Positions 18,731-27,225 of a stretch of DNA of 64,000 nucleotides are shown here, in pieces. Where the stretch lies: contig JAKACZ010000003.1 in the NCBI GenBank assembly GCA_021820965.1, positions 103,297 through 167,296 on the forward strand. Reading direction: 5' to 3'. The position numbers and the translations under genes were made by a program. The DNA comes from Bacillota bacterium (GTDB taxonomy: Bacteria; Bacillota; Sulfobacillia; Sulfobacillales; Sulfobacillaceae). Every line of letters begins with the position of its first letter. Position 1 is the stretch's first letter. Under the pieces are notes generated by a model. It was not told where the DNA came from, did no database searches, and saw nothing but the letters and a program-made list of their open reading frames with translations.

Positions 18731-19507
18731 ATGCCAATGAACAAAGTCGAGATTCCTGGTGTCAATACAGCCAAGCTTCCGGTGTTGACCAATACAAAAA
18801 TGCGCGAGCTGTTTCGCACCATGCAATCCGATGGTGATTTGAGCGCGCGTGATGAACTGATCAATGGCAATCTCCGGTTGGTTTTGAGCGTGATTCAACG
18901 GTTTCAGAACCGCGGAGAACATTCCGATGACCTGTTTCAGGTGGGCTGCATCGGCTTAATGAAGGCGATTGACAATTTTGACCTCGGTCAAAACGTGAAG
19001 TTTTCCACCTATGCCGTGCCCATGATTATCGGGGAAATTCGCCGGTATCTCAGGGACAACAACCCCATTCGGGTAAGCCGGTCACTCCGGGACGTGGCAT
19101 ACAAGGCGCTGCAAGTGCGCGACTACTTGGTGCATCGCTTTGCCAAGGAGCCGACCATCAGCGAAATTGCGGAGGAACTAGCGGTCCCGCGGGAAGACGT
19201 CTTATACGCCTTAGACGCCATCCAAGAGCCGGTGTCGTTGTTTGAGCCGATTTATCACGATAGCGGCGATCCGATTTTTGTGATGGATCAAATCTCGGAC
19301 GAGAAGAATCAGGACAAAACCTGGCTGGAGGGCATTGCCATCCGCGAAGCCATGCGGCGGTTAAGTGAGCGGGAGAAGATGATTTTAACCATGCGCTTTT
19401 TTGAAGGAAAGACGCAGATGGAAGTCGCCGATGAGATTGGCATAAGCCAGGCGCAGGTATCGCGTCTGGAAAAGGCGGCGTTGATTCATATGAGGAAGCA
19501 CATGTGA
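18731..19507 (+). CDS. sigG: RNA polymerase sigma-G
   Basis: 258 residues. Late forespore sigma factor. Nearly every conserved block of SigG is present: NKVEIPGVNTAKLPVL at the N-terminus, NGNLRLVLSVIQRFQNRGE, DDLFQVGCIGLMKAIDNFDL, FSTYAVPMIIGEIRRYLRDN and the region 4 helix-turn-helix QMEVADEIGISQAQVSRLEK. The N-terminal KVEI..V motif separates SigG from SigF. It overlaps spoIIR by one base and lies behind the sigma-F-type promoter. Confidence 0.95.
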   Translation: MPMNKVEIPGVNTAKLPVLTNTKMRELFRTMQSDGDLSARDELINGNLRLVLSVIQRFQNRGEHSDDLFQVGCIGLMKAIDNFDLGQNVKFSTYAVPMIIGEIRRYLRDNNPIRVSRSLRDVAYKALQVRDYLVHRFAKEPTISEIAEELAVPREDVLYALDAIQEPVSLFEPIYHDSGDPIFVMDQISDEKNQDKTWLEGIAIREAMRRLSEREKMILTMRFFEGKTQMEVADEIGISQAQVSRLEKAALIHMRKHM

Positions 19508-20166
19508 TGGTTCTGAAGCATTGGATTCTTGCCATTTTGACGGTTGTCGGGTTTTGGGGGGGTGCCAAACCGACTTCGGTTTATGCTCGGCCTATTGCCA
19601 CCCCGCAGGTGATTCGCTTCCGCGTCATCGCCAATTCCGACAATCCGGTGGACCAGGCGATTAAACTGGATGTGCGCGATCGGGTGCTGGTGACCATGGA
19701 TTCTGCCCTTAACGGGGTGAAAAACCGGACCGTCGCGGCCAGGCGAATTGACGCGATGACGGGCGAGCTAAGCCGGGTGGCTAACCGAGTGCTCAAGGCT
19801 CACCATGTGAGTTATCGGGCGCGGGTGGCCTGGACTCGAACCGTGTTTCCCACCAAAGCCTATGGGTCTTGGGTGCTCCCGGCAGGCCGCTATCAAGCCC
19901 TGCTGATCACCTTGGGTTCGGGCCAAGGTCATAATTGGTGGTGCGTACTCTATCCGTCGTTGTGCTTTGTCGATATGGGCAACGCTCTGGCGGTACCCGC
20001 GCCCTCGGTTCCAGTTACCACGCCCCCTGTGGTCCGTGCGATAGTTCCGCGCCACACACGGCGCATGACAAAGGCGCCCCGCATGGTAGGCAGAGGCCGA
20101 ATTCGCGTGTCTTGGACAACTCCTCGATTCATCACCACCTTCTTGGCCATTTTGCGCGAAGTGTAG
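19507..20166 (+). CDS. spoIIR: Stage II sporulation signalling protein SpoIIR
   Basis: 219 residues. Exported forespore protein that triggers SpoIIGA to process pro-sigma-E. An N-terminal signal/anchor (about 3-27) is followed by the family core: IRFRVIANSDNPVDQAIKLDVRDRVL, then GRYQALLITLGSGQGHNWWCVLYPSLCFVD. The ATG at 19507 overlaps the sigG TGA. Linkage of sigG and spoIIR puts the signal under the same forespore promoter, whereas in B. subtilis spoIIR is at another locus. The C-terminal 55 residues are proline/arginine-rich and less conserved. Confidence 0.88.
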   Translation: MVLKHWILAILTVVGFWGGAKPTSVYARPIATPQVIRFRVIANSDNPVDQAIKLDVRDRVLVTMDSALNGVKNRTVAARRIDAMTGELSRVANRVLKAHHVSYRARVAWTRTVFPTKAYGSWVLPAGRYQALLITLGSGQGHNWWCVLYPSLCFVDMGNALAVPAPSVPVTTPPVVRAIVPRHTRRMTKAPRMVGRGRIRVSWTTPRFITTFLAILREV

Positions 20167-20186
20167 TAGCGTTCGCGTCTACTACA
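20162..20186 (+). other. Hairpin at the spoIIR stop / ylmC leader
   Basis: Perfect 8-bp inverted repeat TGTAGTAG / CTACTACA with a 9-base loop, overlapping the spoIIR stop codon. No T-run follows, so it is not a classic terminator. It may stabilise or separate the sigG-spoIIR message from ylmC. Confidence 0.4.
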
Positions 20187-20211
20187 TAAGAATGGGGTGG
20201 GGGGATGCCGT

Positions 20212-20472
20212 ATGGTGAAAACCTCCGAGCTAAGGATGAAAGACGTGATTAACGTCGTCGACGGTCGTCGACTTGGACTCATCGGCGACCTCGAGCTCGA
20301 TTTGGAGCAGGGACGCGTCAAATCGGTCGTAGTCCCCGGGTCTAGTCGATTTTTGGGGCTGTTCGGACGCGACCACGACACCGTCATTGATTGGCAGCAG
20401 ATTCAAAAGATCGGCCAAGACGTGATATTAGTGGAAATTACCGGGGCGTACGACCAACCGCCCCAGCCTTAG
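20212..20472 (+). CDS. ylmC: PRC-barrel protein YlmC/YmxH
   Basis: 86 residues forming one PRC-barrel: KTSELRMKDVINVVDGRRLGLIGDLELDLEQGRVKSVVV followed by DHDTVIDWQQIQKIGQDVILVE. The YlmC/YmxH family is restricted to spore formers and is found next to sporulation and ylm genes, but its biochemical role is unknown. The ATG at 20212 has a G-rich ribosome site; five extra upstream codons in frame are unlikely. A strong terminator follows at once. Confidence 0.85.
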   Translation: MVKTSELRMKDVINVVDGRRLGLIGDLELDLEQGRVKSVVVPGSSRFLGLFGRDHDTVIDWQQIQKIGQDVILVEITGAYDQPPQP

Positions 20473-20499
20473 GCGCCCGTCAACGGGCGCCTTTCTTTT
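20471..20499 (+). terminator. Rho-independent terminator after ylmC
   Basis: Perfect 9-bp stem GGCGCCCGT / ACGGGCGCC with a two-base loop, followed by TTTCTTTT. It closes the sigG-spoIIR-ylmC unit. Confidence 0.9.
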
Positions 20500-20564
20500 C
20501 CGCATCTTGGAGTTTACCGATGAAGGGTAGCGTTGACATCCCCCATATGGTCACGCTCCGGCAC

Positions 20565-20720
20565 TCACGCCGAAATCCCGCTGGTCACCGGCGGATCACC
20601 CGCACTGGCAAACCCGTGCGCGTAGGAGATTGTCCATGCACTCACGTGACCCGCCGGTCCCGCATGGATAAAAACGATCGCAACGACTAATCCCGTCAAC
20701 CGCCACCACTGAATTTTCAT
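20565..20720 (-). CDS. Small exported peptide, possible signalling propeptide
   Basis: 51-codon gene on the minus strand. The ATG at 20720 follows an AAGGAGG ribosome site at good spacing. The product starts MKIQWWRLTGLVVAIVFIHA, a textbook short signal peptide, with a likely signal peptidase site after GHVSA. The exported tail is about 23 residues (WTISYAHGFASAGDPP...). It lies downstream of, and on the same strand as, an XRE-TPR regulator, like papR after plcR or nprX after nprR, so the tail could be matured into a sensed peptide. That role is inference; an unrelated small secreted peptide is possible. Confidence 0.6.
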   Translation of the reverse strand: MKIQWWRLTGLVVAIVFIHAGPAGHVSAWTISYAHGFASAGDPPVTSGISA

Positions 20721-20998
20721 AAAAAGCCTCCTTCATGCGTTATAGAAAAACACCGAGAAAACCTGTCGGCTTGCCGTCAGGATGAATCGGCATCATGATA
20801 TAATAGACTATGAACTCAGGGAGAGTGACTCGACTTCCTTCTACACTCTCGGGTGTGGAGAAGGCGACCGCCAATGTACCCAGGTGGGGTGCTTGGTCGC
20901 TGAATGGTTTTGAGGATGCGGTCAGTGCCGTACTCCAAAGTGTCCTCTATCTACTGTAGAGGGACATGTACGATACGGAGAAGCCGCACACCCCAGAA

Positions 20999-21020
20999 CA
21001 CACGGGGCTTGCCCCGTGTG
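20999..21020 (-). terminator. Terminator-like hairpin after the XRE-TPR regulator gene
   Basis: 10-bp stem CACACGGGGC / GCCCCGTGTG with a two-base loop, five bases beyond the regulator stop on the minus strand. It lacks a clear T-run, so termination strength is uncertain. The 20721-20998 gap also holds two smaller inverted repeats (near 20840 and 20950) but no further gene. Confidence 0.5.
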
Positions 21021-21024
21021 AGGG

Positions 21025-22299
21025 TCAGAAAACAGGTAACATGGTTCGTAAAGTATTCAAGCTATGCGCAGCCTTATCAAGATGACCGACCTGCAACGCA
21101 TGGCCAGCGAGCATCACATATAGCGCGAGCCTCACCTCGCGGTCATGAACATGAGGAATCCTACTCTCAATCTCCCCCATCAATGCTTGGCTACGAGCGG
21201 TTGAAAGTGGGCGAATCGTCATTTCCATAAAGCGTACCGTAAACCACGAAACTACAGTAGCGTTGCTGATAGCATCCTTCGCCTGCCGAAGCAACGCTAG
21301 TGCTTGTTGTCGATGTCCTTGAGCCCACGCCATTTCGGCCAACGTCGAGAGCCACTCACCCCGAGGGAGCGCGTCCACAACGGCTAAATCGGGAGCCCGA
21401 TGGACTAGATCCTCGGCCGCAGTCCACGCGCCCTGCTGTATGTGGCACGCGACAAAATTATTGAGCAACGGAAGCCGCATGGAAGCCGGAACGTCACATT
21501 CGTCATAAAGGCGCAACGTCTCCTGGTACGCCAACGTCGCAGCCTCGAAATCCCTGCGTCGAAAAGCAACCAGCCCTAGCCCAAAATGCGCGTTGGCGAG
21601 ACGAGTTGGGGTCGTTACGCTCTTGATCGCCCGGCGCCACTGGGACTCCGCCATCCTATATTGGCCCAATTTCCACCAGGCAAGCCCCAAATTACACATG
21701 GCAGACTCCCACGCCGCGCCGCTGGATTTCTCGCCGGCCACACGTAACAAGTACTCCAGCGCGTGTTGCGGTTCATCCAACTGAAGGTAGAATCGGCCCA
21801 ACATGCTGAAGGCAACCGACGGCATCTTGCCTCTCAGCGCAGGATACCCATAGATTAGGTTGCGCAATAAAATCACAGCACGGCGCTGGCCGCCTCGCTT
21901 CCCCAGTAATTCGGCGAGGAGGAGCTGCGCATGCTGCTGCTGAATCCGAGGCATTGCGGAAGAATGTGACACACGCCGAAGGATTTCTTGAATCTTTACG
22001 GTGGGCACTTCCCGACCGAGCAGCCGCTCTAGTAAGCGCGAACGTGTCTCGACATCGCGGACGGACGCCAAGAGCGGAAGGTCCAATGATCCCGGAGGCA
22101 AATCCAATCCCGTAGAAATCGCGTCGGCCATCGACAGCGACGGAACCATCCGCCCGTGTTCAATGGCGTTTAGCGTGGAAACCGGCACATGTAGACTAAC
22201 ACCGGCTAACTTCAAACCTCGCTCGTGTCGAAGACGTCTAATAGCACTCCCGATTGGCGTGTTAAACGTGTCTGCCATACAGGCGTAATTCGCGGGCAC
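21025..22299 (-). CDS. XRE-family HTH regulator with TPR repeats (RRNPP-like)
   Basis: 424 residues. Residues about 12-65 form an XRE-type helix-turn-helix (IGSAIRRLRHERGLKLAGVS, then STLNAIEHGRMVPSL). The remaining 340 residues are helical repeats of TPR type, for example LGRFYLQLDEPQHALEYLL and NAHFGLGLVAFRRRDFEAA. An HTH followed by TPRs is the architecture of the RRNPP regulators (PlcR, NprR, PrgX), which bind exported and re-imported peptides. A small exported peptide gene lies 305 bases downstream on the same strand. The GTG at 22299 has GAGGAA upstream at long spacing; an ATG at 22278 is the alternative. Targets are unknown. Confidence 0.75.
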   Translation of the reverse strand: MPANYACMADTFNTPIGSAIRRLRHERGLKLAGVSLHVPVSTLNAIEHGRMVPSLSMADAISTGLDLPPGSLDLPLLASVRDVETRSRLLERLLGREVPTVKIQEILRRVSHSSAMPRIQQQHAQLLLAELLGKRGGQRRAVILLRNLIYGYPALRGKMPSVAFSMLGRFYLQLDEPQHALEYLLRVAGEKSSGAAWESAMCNLGLAWWKLGQYRMAESQWRRAIKSVTTPTRLANAHFGLGLVAFRRRDFEAATLAYQETLRLYDECDVPASMRLPLLNNFVACHIQQGAWTAAEDLVHRAPDLAVVDALPRGEWLSTLAEMAWAQGHRQQALALLRQAKDAISNATVVSWFTVRFMEMTIRPLSTARSQALMGEIESRIPHVHDREVRLALYVMLAGHALQVGHLDKAAHSLNTLRTMLPVF

Positions 22300-23012
22300 A
22301 ACTATTAAATTCCTCTGTGCGCTCCAGAATTTTTTATATAGCCGCGAGAATGTTGGACGGCGGGCTATAGAAAAGAAGTTTTCCTTTCAATGTCCTTGCG
22401 AACTGCTCCAGCCAACGCACAGCCTTGCGGTGCGTGGCTGCCAGGTATGCCGCGTTGTGTCGTGCTTTCACTCTCCCGGCGTGTAGTCGCAACGCCCCGC
22501 ACGATTTTTCTATAGAGCGACAAGCGGTTGTTCGCCCGCTATGGAAATATTCCGACGACACCAGCGTCTTTTTGAGCAGGATTTACCCATTGCGTCGGGA
22601 ATTTGGATAAAGATGCCACATTACACGCAATTGCGGCCAAGTGTATCGCCGGCAGTTATGGCATGTCGGCAGTGGTCTTTGCGGGAGCGTCGAATGCCAC
22701 ACATGATCTTGACTCGCATTGAGCCCAAACGTGCGCATCATCTGCAACGAAACTCATGGGGGTGAATGGGCTCGGAGGCTTTCGATGCCCCTGAAGTCGG
22801 GCAATGTGGCCAACGTTTTTCACTTGGCCACTAGTGATTCCATCGTGTAAATAGGCGCACAACGCTGCCATTCACCATATTTCGTTTAGCATCGCATTCG
22901 CTCAAAGCGTATTACGTCTACTCAGACTTGGATCGCTCCACGCCTAAGTAACGTTTGTTGTACTAATATATTTTGTGCGGGTGCTTACCGTACATGAAGG
23001 GGTTGGATTAAA
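22300..23012 (+). other. 713-base gap with no supportable gene
   Basis: Short frames exist on both strands but none has a ribosome site or recognisable product. The upstream regions of the divergent regulator and lipoprotein genes must lie here; I cannot point to a convincing -35/-10 pair. Confidence 0.4.
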
Positions 23013-23492
23013 GTGAAAATCGGTGGTGGATTCGCGATTATAGTATTGGTCAGCAGCTTGGTGGCCGGATGCGGTGCAACAAACAGCAGTAGCGGTACTA
23101 CTTCCCCCATCACGAGCAGTTCTGCCTCGTCTCCCCCCGCCTCCGAGAGCATCGTTCAGGTTCCGCTAATTCAACGTCTTAGCGTGAATTTGAACGACGG
23201 ACAACTAACTGCCAAGGTGACGCGCGCTCATGAAAATCCATTGACGTCCAAGCCCATCGTCCTGAAGTCGGCTCTTCAAAGCCCGACGAGTCATTGGGGA
23301 ATTCTCAACGGCCCGACGTGGACCCTGGTGTTTGGCGCAGCACACCAGGGCGTGTCCGGGATTTTGGTGAATGGACATCCAGCGACGCAACATCCCACAC
23401 CACCGACCATGAAACCTGGATACATCTTGTGGGAATACTTTTTGCCCGGTCATGTGAATCGACCAGTCGTTAAGCTCGCCAACCATTCGTAG
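23013..23492 (+). CDS. Lipoprotein, paralogue 1 of a tandem pair
   Basis: 159 residues, GTG start. A signal peptide ends in the lipobox LVAGC (Cys about 20), followed by a Ser/Thr-rich linker typical of lipoproteins held at the outer membrane face. The remaining 100 residues share a pattern with the next gene: L.DGQLTA, SKP..L..ALQ.P..H.G.L.GP, WTLVFG, I.VNGH..TQH, and a C-terminal PGYI.W..FLPG.V..PVVK. I do not recognise the family. It is probably a small secreted beta-rich domain. Confidence 0.7.
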   Translation: MKIGGGFAIIVLVSSLVAGCGATNSSSGTTSPITSSSASSPPASESIVQVPLIQRLSVNLNDGQLTAKVTRAHENPLTSKPIVLKSALQSPTSHWGILNGPTWTLVFGAAHQGVSGILVNGHPATQHPTPPTMKPGYILWEYFLPGHVNRPVVKLANHS

Positions 23493-23565
23493 CCAAATTT
23501 CGAGACCCTACACGAGTTCGCAAGAACCACGGAAAACAGGGGGCGTTTCATGGAGGTGCGCTATT

Positions 23566-24003
23566 GTGGCCACTACGAGTCAATGGTTTCTAGCACTCAT
23601 ATTATCAATATCAAGCGGCTTGTTAGCAGGGTGCGGTACTACTCAGCCCGCCCTTGACCGGACGGTGTTGAACGACGAACTGAGCATTCACTTAAGCCAG
23701 GGGCAACTGACGGCGGACATGATGCGGGTCAACGGAAGCGTGCTGATTTCGAAGCCGCTGACCTTAAGAGCAGCCCTTCAGAATCCAGCGACTCACTTCG
23801 GCACCCTCGTTGGCCCTGCGGCAAGTTGGACGTTGGTGTTCGGGGTTGAACCGCAAAAACCGGGGGAACGGATTTTTGTCAACGGACACCGGACAGTACA
23901 ACACTCTACACCTGCCTCGGTAACCCCAGGATATATCGTCTGGCATTGCTTTTTGCCCGGTAATGTGGGTCATCCAGTCGTGAAAATCAGACATGAGAGC
24001 TAA
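23566..24003 (+). CDS. Lipoprotein, paralogue 2 of a tandem pair
   Basis: 145 residues, GTG start eight bases after GGAGGT. Signal peptide with lipobox LLAGC (Cys about 22). It aligns along its whole mature length with the preceding gene (LSQGQLTADMMRVNG, SKPLTLRAALQNPATHFGTL, WTLVFGVE, FVNGHRTVQHSTP, TPGYIVWHCFLPGNVGHPVVK), so the two arose by duplication and then diverged. This one lacks the long Ser/Thr linker. Function unknown. Nothing like it is seen elsewhere in the window. Confidence 0.7.
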   Translation: MATTSQWFLALILSISSGLLAGCGTTQPALDRTVLNDELSIHLSQGQLTADMMRVNGSVLISKPLTLRAALQNPATHFGTLVGPAASWTLVFGVEPQKPGERIFVNGHRTVQHSTPASVTPGYIVWHCFLPGNVGHPVVKIRHES

Positions 24004-24086
24004 GTTTGCTCGTGACCCTGACGGCGTACATCTTCATGATCCGGAACGGTGGTCATGATCAAGGCGAACTATAGACAGAACGCGAT

Positions 24087-24270
24087 CCTGGCCCGTTAAC
24101 GCACTAAGGATGTCACGAGTTGCTGCCGATCAATTACAGCATCCGAATTTGCCTTCAGATGATAGTCCGATTTGATCCATCACACAATCCGTATTGGTGT
24201 CCGCATGACGAACATCGTAACAATGGCCCGACCCATCACAAAATCCGCATACCCAAAAGTTCAGCCCCAC
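24087..24270 (-). repeat. Diverged repeat, copy A
   Basis: This stretch and 36955-37105 share short near-identical blocks in the same order: GGCCCGT...GCA.TAAGGAT, AATC.G.ATTGG..TCCGCATGA, and ATCACAAAATCCG.ATACCC. On the minus strand both translate to related segments (GYADFVMGRAIV...FVMRTPIRI here), interrupted by stops, so each is probably a relic of the same gene. The rest of 24004-24376 holds nothing I can name. Confidence 0.55.
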
Positions 24271-24376
24271 CGTGGTCAACGATCATGTTTGAAACCGGGC
24301 AACTGAGGTACCACGTTTTGGTTCCATCTTGCTAAGATAGGAGAAATGAGTTTGCGTTGCGAAGGGGGGATTACAC

Positions 24377-25168
24377 GTGAAATTTCGCTTGGAACACTCG
24401 CGGGTGGTGTTTGATGCCCATCCCAGGATCCGTGCGTGGTTTTCCACCCGTCGCGGCGGGGTGAGCCGTCCGCCCTTAGACACGCTAAATTTGTCTTATG
24501 GCGTCCATGACGATCCCGAGGCGGTGACCGAAAACCGGCGCCGAATGCTTGCCTTCGAGGGCCATGGATTGAACGACGTGGTCATGCCGCACCAGGTCCA
24601 CCATAACCACATCGAGTGGGTGACCCGCGACTGGCGCGGGCGCGGGTCAGTTCCGGGTACCCCGCCCATACCCGAAACGGACGGTTTTCTCACTGAGGAA
24701 ACCGGGGTCGTACTGGGGATGGGATTTGCCGATTGTGTCCCTCTTTTTCTCATTGACCTGAAGGGGCGGGCCGCCGGAATCTTGCACGCGGGGTGGCGGG
24801 GCACTGCCGCCGAGATTCAACGGCTGGGGGTGGAACACCTGGCCGAACGAGGGATTTCTCCCCGGGATCTGGCGGTGGGTATCGGCCCCTCTATCGGGCC
24901 ATGCTGCTATGAGGTGGACCGGCCCGTCTATGACGCCATTTCTCGGGTCGCCGGGGATGAGACGATGACCCAGACGGATGAAACCCACTGGCAGCTCGAC
25001 CTAAAGCGCGCCAACCGCATTCTGCTGGAACGCGCTGGAGTTCCGCCCGGGCAAATCATTGAAGCTCCCTATTGCACCGGCTGCCGGCCAGATTTGTTTT
25101 TCTCATATCGCATCGAGGGAAAGCACACCGGACGCATGGGAGGTTATGTATGTCTAAACGAGAATTAG
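24377..25168 (+). CDS. ylmD: Multicopper-oxidase-like laccase-domain protein YlmD (PgeF/YfiH family)
   Basis: 263 residues. The YfiH/YlmD family was first described as laccase-like and later shown to act on purine nucleosides. The conserved metal-site segments are present: MPHQVHHNHIEWV, MGFADCVPLFLIDLKGRAAGILHAGWRGT and GPSIGPCCYEVD, and the C-terminal DLFFSYR. The GTG start at 24377 follows a G-rich ribosome site. It overlaps ylmE by 19 bases, keeping the ylmD-ylmE-sepF-ylmG-divIVA order of B. subtilis. Confidence 0.9.
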   Translation: MKFRLEHSRVVFDAHPRIRAWFSTRRGGVSRPPLDTLNLSYGVHDDPEAVTENRRRMLAFEGHGLNDVVMPHQVHHNHIEWVTRDWRGRGSVPGTPPIPETDGFLTEETGVVLGMGFADCVPLFLIDLKGRAAGILHAGWRGTAAEIQRLGVEHLAERGISPRDLAVGIGPSIGPCCYEVDRPVYDAISRVAGDETMTQTDETHWQLDLKRANRILLERAGVPPGQIIEAPYCTGCRPDLFFSYRIEGKHTGRMGGYVCLNEN

Positions 25169-25854
25169 TGCATGACCGTGTGGCCGCGATAAAGGAGCGG
25201 CTGTCGGTATTGGCGGCGGGGCGTTCAGTCAAACTGATGGCAGTGACGAAGTTTCGGACCCGTGAGGAGGCGGTCTATGCCGTTGAAGCGGGTGTGGATG
25301 CGATTGGTGAAAACCGCATCCAAGAGGCAGTGGTCAAATGGAAGGACAAGCTGCCTGGAATACCCCTGCACGGTATTGGACATGTCCAGACGAATAAGGT
25401 AAAATATGCCATCAACCTTTTCGATTCCATTGACAGCGTGGACAGCGAACGTGTGGCCGGCGTGCTCGACCGCTCCGCGTCGAAGCGCATGGCGGTGATG
25501 GTGGAGGTCAACATAGCCGATGAGGACAGCAAATTCGGCCTAAAGGCCGACGAGGTGCGGCCGTTTCTGGCCCAAGCGGAGCGTTGGCGAAAGCTTGTCG
25601 TGACCGGACTCATGACGGTTTTGCCCGCCCGACAAGAAAATTCTGTCGAAGAGGGGCGAAGAATTCGACAGCATATGCAGGAAATGGTAGATTTGTGGCG
25701 AATGTGTCGAAGTGAAGGGTGGCCCTGGGCCCCGCTGAACGAGTTGTCCATGGGAATGAGCGGGGACTGGGAATGGGCCGTTGAAGCGGGTTCAACAGTG
25801 ATACGGCTGGGAACTCAGATTTTCGGCCCCAGAGAAGACGCCTTGCCGAGGTAA
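25150..25854 (+). CDS. ylmE: PLP homeostasis protein YlmE (YggS/PROSC family)
   Basis: 234 residues, single-domain PLP-binding TIM barrel without known catalytic activity; the family keeps free pyridoxal phosphate and some amino-acid pools in balance. The PLP lysine lies in KLMAVTKFRTREEA (about residue 37), followed by GENRIQEAVVKW and HGIGHVQTNKVKYA. The C-terminal ELSMGMSGDWEWAVEAGSTVIRLGT is diagnostic. The ATG at 25150 follows GGGAGG and gives the normal N-terminus. Confidence 0.92.
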   Translation: MSKRELVHDRVAAIKERLSVLAAGRSVKLMAVTKFRTREEAVYAVEAGVDAIGENRIQEAVVKWKDKLPGIPLHGIGHVQTNKVKYAINLFDSIDSVDSERVAGVLDRSASKRMAVMVEVNIADEDSKFGLKADEVRPFLAQAERWRKLVVTGLMTVLPARQENSVEEGRRIRQHMQEMVDLWRMCRSEGWPWAPLNELSMGMSGDWEWAVEAGSTVIRLGTQIFGPREDALPR

Positions 25855-25934
25855 TCGCAAGGCAAAAGCTTCAACGCGCACAACCATAGTCCGGGAAATT
25901 GTTCCGGATACCATAGAGACCAGAGGAGGATACG

Positions 25935-26378
25935 ATGAAGGCTGGCGTAATGGGAAAATTTTTGAACTTTGTGGGTCTGGAAGAGGTCGAAGATGATGAG
26001 TACGAAGCGGAGGTCGAAGAGGCTCGCCGACCCGCCGCGGATTGGGAGGACGAGGTGCCGAAGCGTAAGCGGGGCGGAGTGGTAAGCCTTCCGGCGTCGC
26101 GCAACATGCGGGTTGTGGTGATGCATCCGCGCACGTTGGAAGAAGGGCAGGCCATCGCCGACCAGGTCAAGGGCCATCGACCGGTCATCGTCAATTTGGA
26201 TTTGGCGGAAGAGCGCGCCGGTCAGCGCTTGTTGAACTTCTTGTCAGGCGTCGCCTATGCCTTGGACGGCGGATTGCGCAAGGTCGGGGAGAACATCTTT
26301 TTGATTACTCCAAGCAATGTGGAAGTCGCCAGCGAGGACCACGACGATGGTCCCGGATGGAGCCGAGGGCTCAATTAA
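25935..26378 (+). CDS. sepF: Cell division protein SepF
   Basis: 147 residues. SepF binds the FtsZ C-terminus, polymerises into rings and anchors FtsZ through an N-terminal amphipathic helix, here MGKFLNFVGLEEVED. An acidic linker follows, then the SepF core NMRVVVMHPRTLEEGQAIADQ and VIVNLDLAEERAGQRLLNFLSGVAYAL. The GAGGA site just before the ATG supports the start. Confidence 0.92.
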   Translation: MKAGVMGKFLNFVGLEEVEDDEYEAEVEEARRPAADWEDEVPKRKRGGVVSLPASRNMRVVVMHPRTLEEGQAIADQVKGHRPVIVNLDLAEERAGQRLLNFLSGVAYALDGGLRKVGENIFLITPSNVEVASEDHDDGPGWSRGLN

Positions 26379-26396
26379 GTGGGGGGAGCGCCCCTG

Positions 26397-26690
26397 ATGG
26401 TCAGCGAGATTTTTGTGAGACTTGCCGCATCGGTGGGCCTCTTGGAGCGTATCTTCTTCGTGATCTTGCTGGTGCGCATTGTCGCGTCGTTTTTTCCTCC
26501 GCGCACTGACGGACTCTGGAACCGGATAGCGGGATTTTCCGTGCGATTGACGGAGCCTGTGCTGGCACCCATTCGACGGAGAATCCCGTTAATGGGTATG
26601 ATAGACCTGTCGCCCTTGATAGCCTTTTTCCTCGTCGATATTGTCGGGTTCCTATTGTCACAGTTGTTCTTGTATTTGGCGCGATTTTGA
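26397..26690 (+). CDS. ylmG: YggT-family membrane protein YlmG
   Basis: 97 residues with two hydrophobic segments (about 12-35 and 67-92) joined by the conserved YggT loop TEPVLAPIRRRIPLMGMIDLSPL. Family members are linked to membrane organisation and division; exact role unknown. I chose the ATG at 26397, preceded by GGGGGGAG, rather than an upstream GTG directly after the sepF stop. ylmH, normally next, is missing and divIVA follows. Confidence 0.85.
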   Translation: MVSEIFVRLAASVGLLERIFFVILLVRIVASFFPPRTDGLWNRIAGFSVRLTEPVLAPIRRRIPLMGMIDLSPLIAFFLVDIVGFLLSQLFLYLARF

Positions 26691-26704
26691 AGGGGGTGGC
26701 CAAG

Positions 26705-27196
26705 TTGCCGCTGACAGTGCTGGATATAGCCAATAAAGAGTTTAAAACCAGTATTCGCGGATACAATCAGGATGAGGTTGACGAGTTTTTGGATGAAGTC
26801 ATGCGCAACTACGAAGCCCTGATTCGCGAAAATGACGAACTTCGTCAGAATACCTCCGGGATGGGCGAAAAGCTGGAGCAATACCGGGCGCTGGAGCAAA
26901 CCCTGCAAAACACGCTGGTGGTGGCGCAAAGTACCGCGGATGAGATGAAGCAAGCCGCCCGTAAAGAGGCGGAACTGGTGGTGCGGGAAGCGGAAGCGCG
27001 GGCGCGCGAGTTGATACAAAAGGCTGAAGAGCATGTGGAACGGCAGCGCCAAGAGATGGAACGCCTCAAACGCGAGACCGATCAATTTCGCGCCCGCATC
27101 AAGAGCCTATTGGAATCGCAACTTGCGATCATAAGCCAAGAAGTCAAGTTGCCGGTGGCGGCCGGCGACACCGAAGCGCTTAAGGCGCCCGGCTGA
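26705..27196 (+). CDS. divIVA: DivIVA-family polar/septal protein
   Basis: 163 residues. Coiled-coil protein that senses negative membrane curvature and marks poles and septa. The N-terminal lipid-binding domain reads LTVLDIANKEFKTSIRGYNQDEVDEFLDEV; the rest is long coiled coil (about residues 40-140) rich in Glu, Arg and Ala. The TTG at 26705 is preferred because AAGGGGG lies upstream and the protein then begins like known DivIVA; an ATG at 26687 is possible but has no ribosome site. Confidence 0.88.
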   Translation: MPLTVLDIANKEFKTSIRGYNQDEVDEFLDEVMRNYEALIRENDELRQNTSGMGEKLEQYRALEQTLQNTLVVAQSTADEMKQAARKEAELVVREAEARARELIQKAEEHVERQRQEMERLKRETDQFRARIKSLLESQLAIISQEVKLPVAAGDTEALKAPG

Positions 27197-27225
27197 TCGA
27201 TTTGGACGACTGGGGCGCCAAGATG

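Noticed and set aside
20904-21230. 108-codon plus-strand frame overlapping the end of the XRE-TPR gene
   Set aside because: Antisense to the TPR region, crosses two hairpins and has no ribosome site.
22334-22561. Possible transposase fragment upstream of the XRE-TPR gene
   Set aside because: Basic, Ala/Arg-rich translation without any DDE or HUH motif; no basis for the call.
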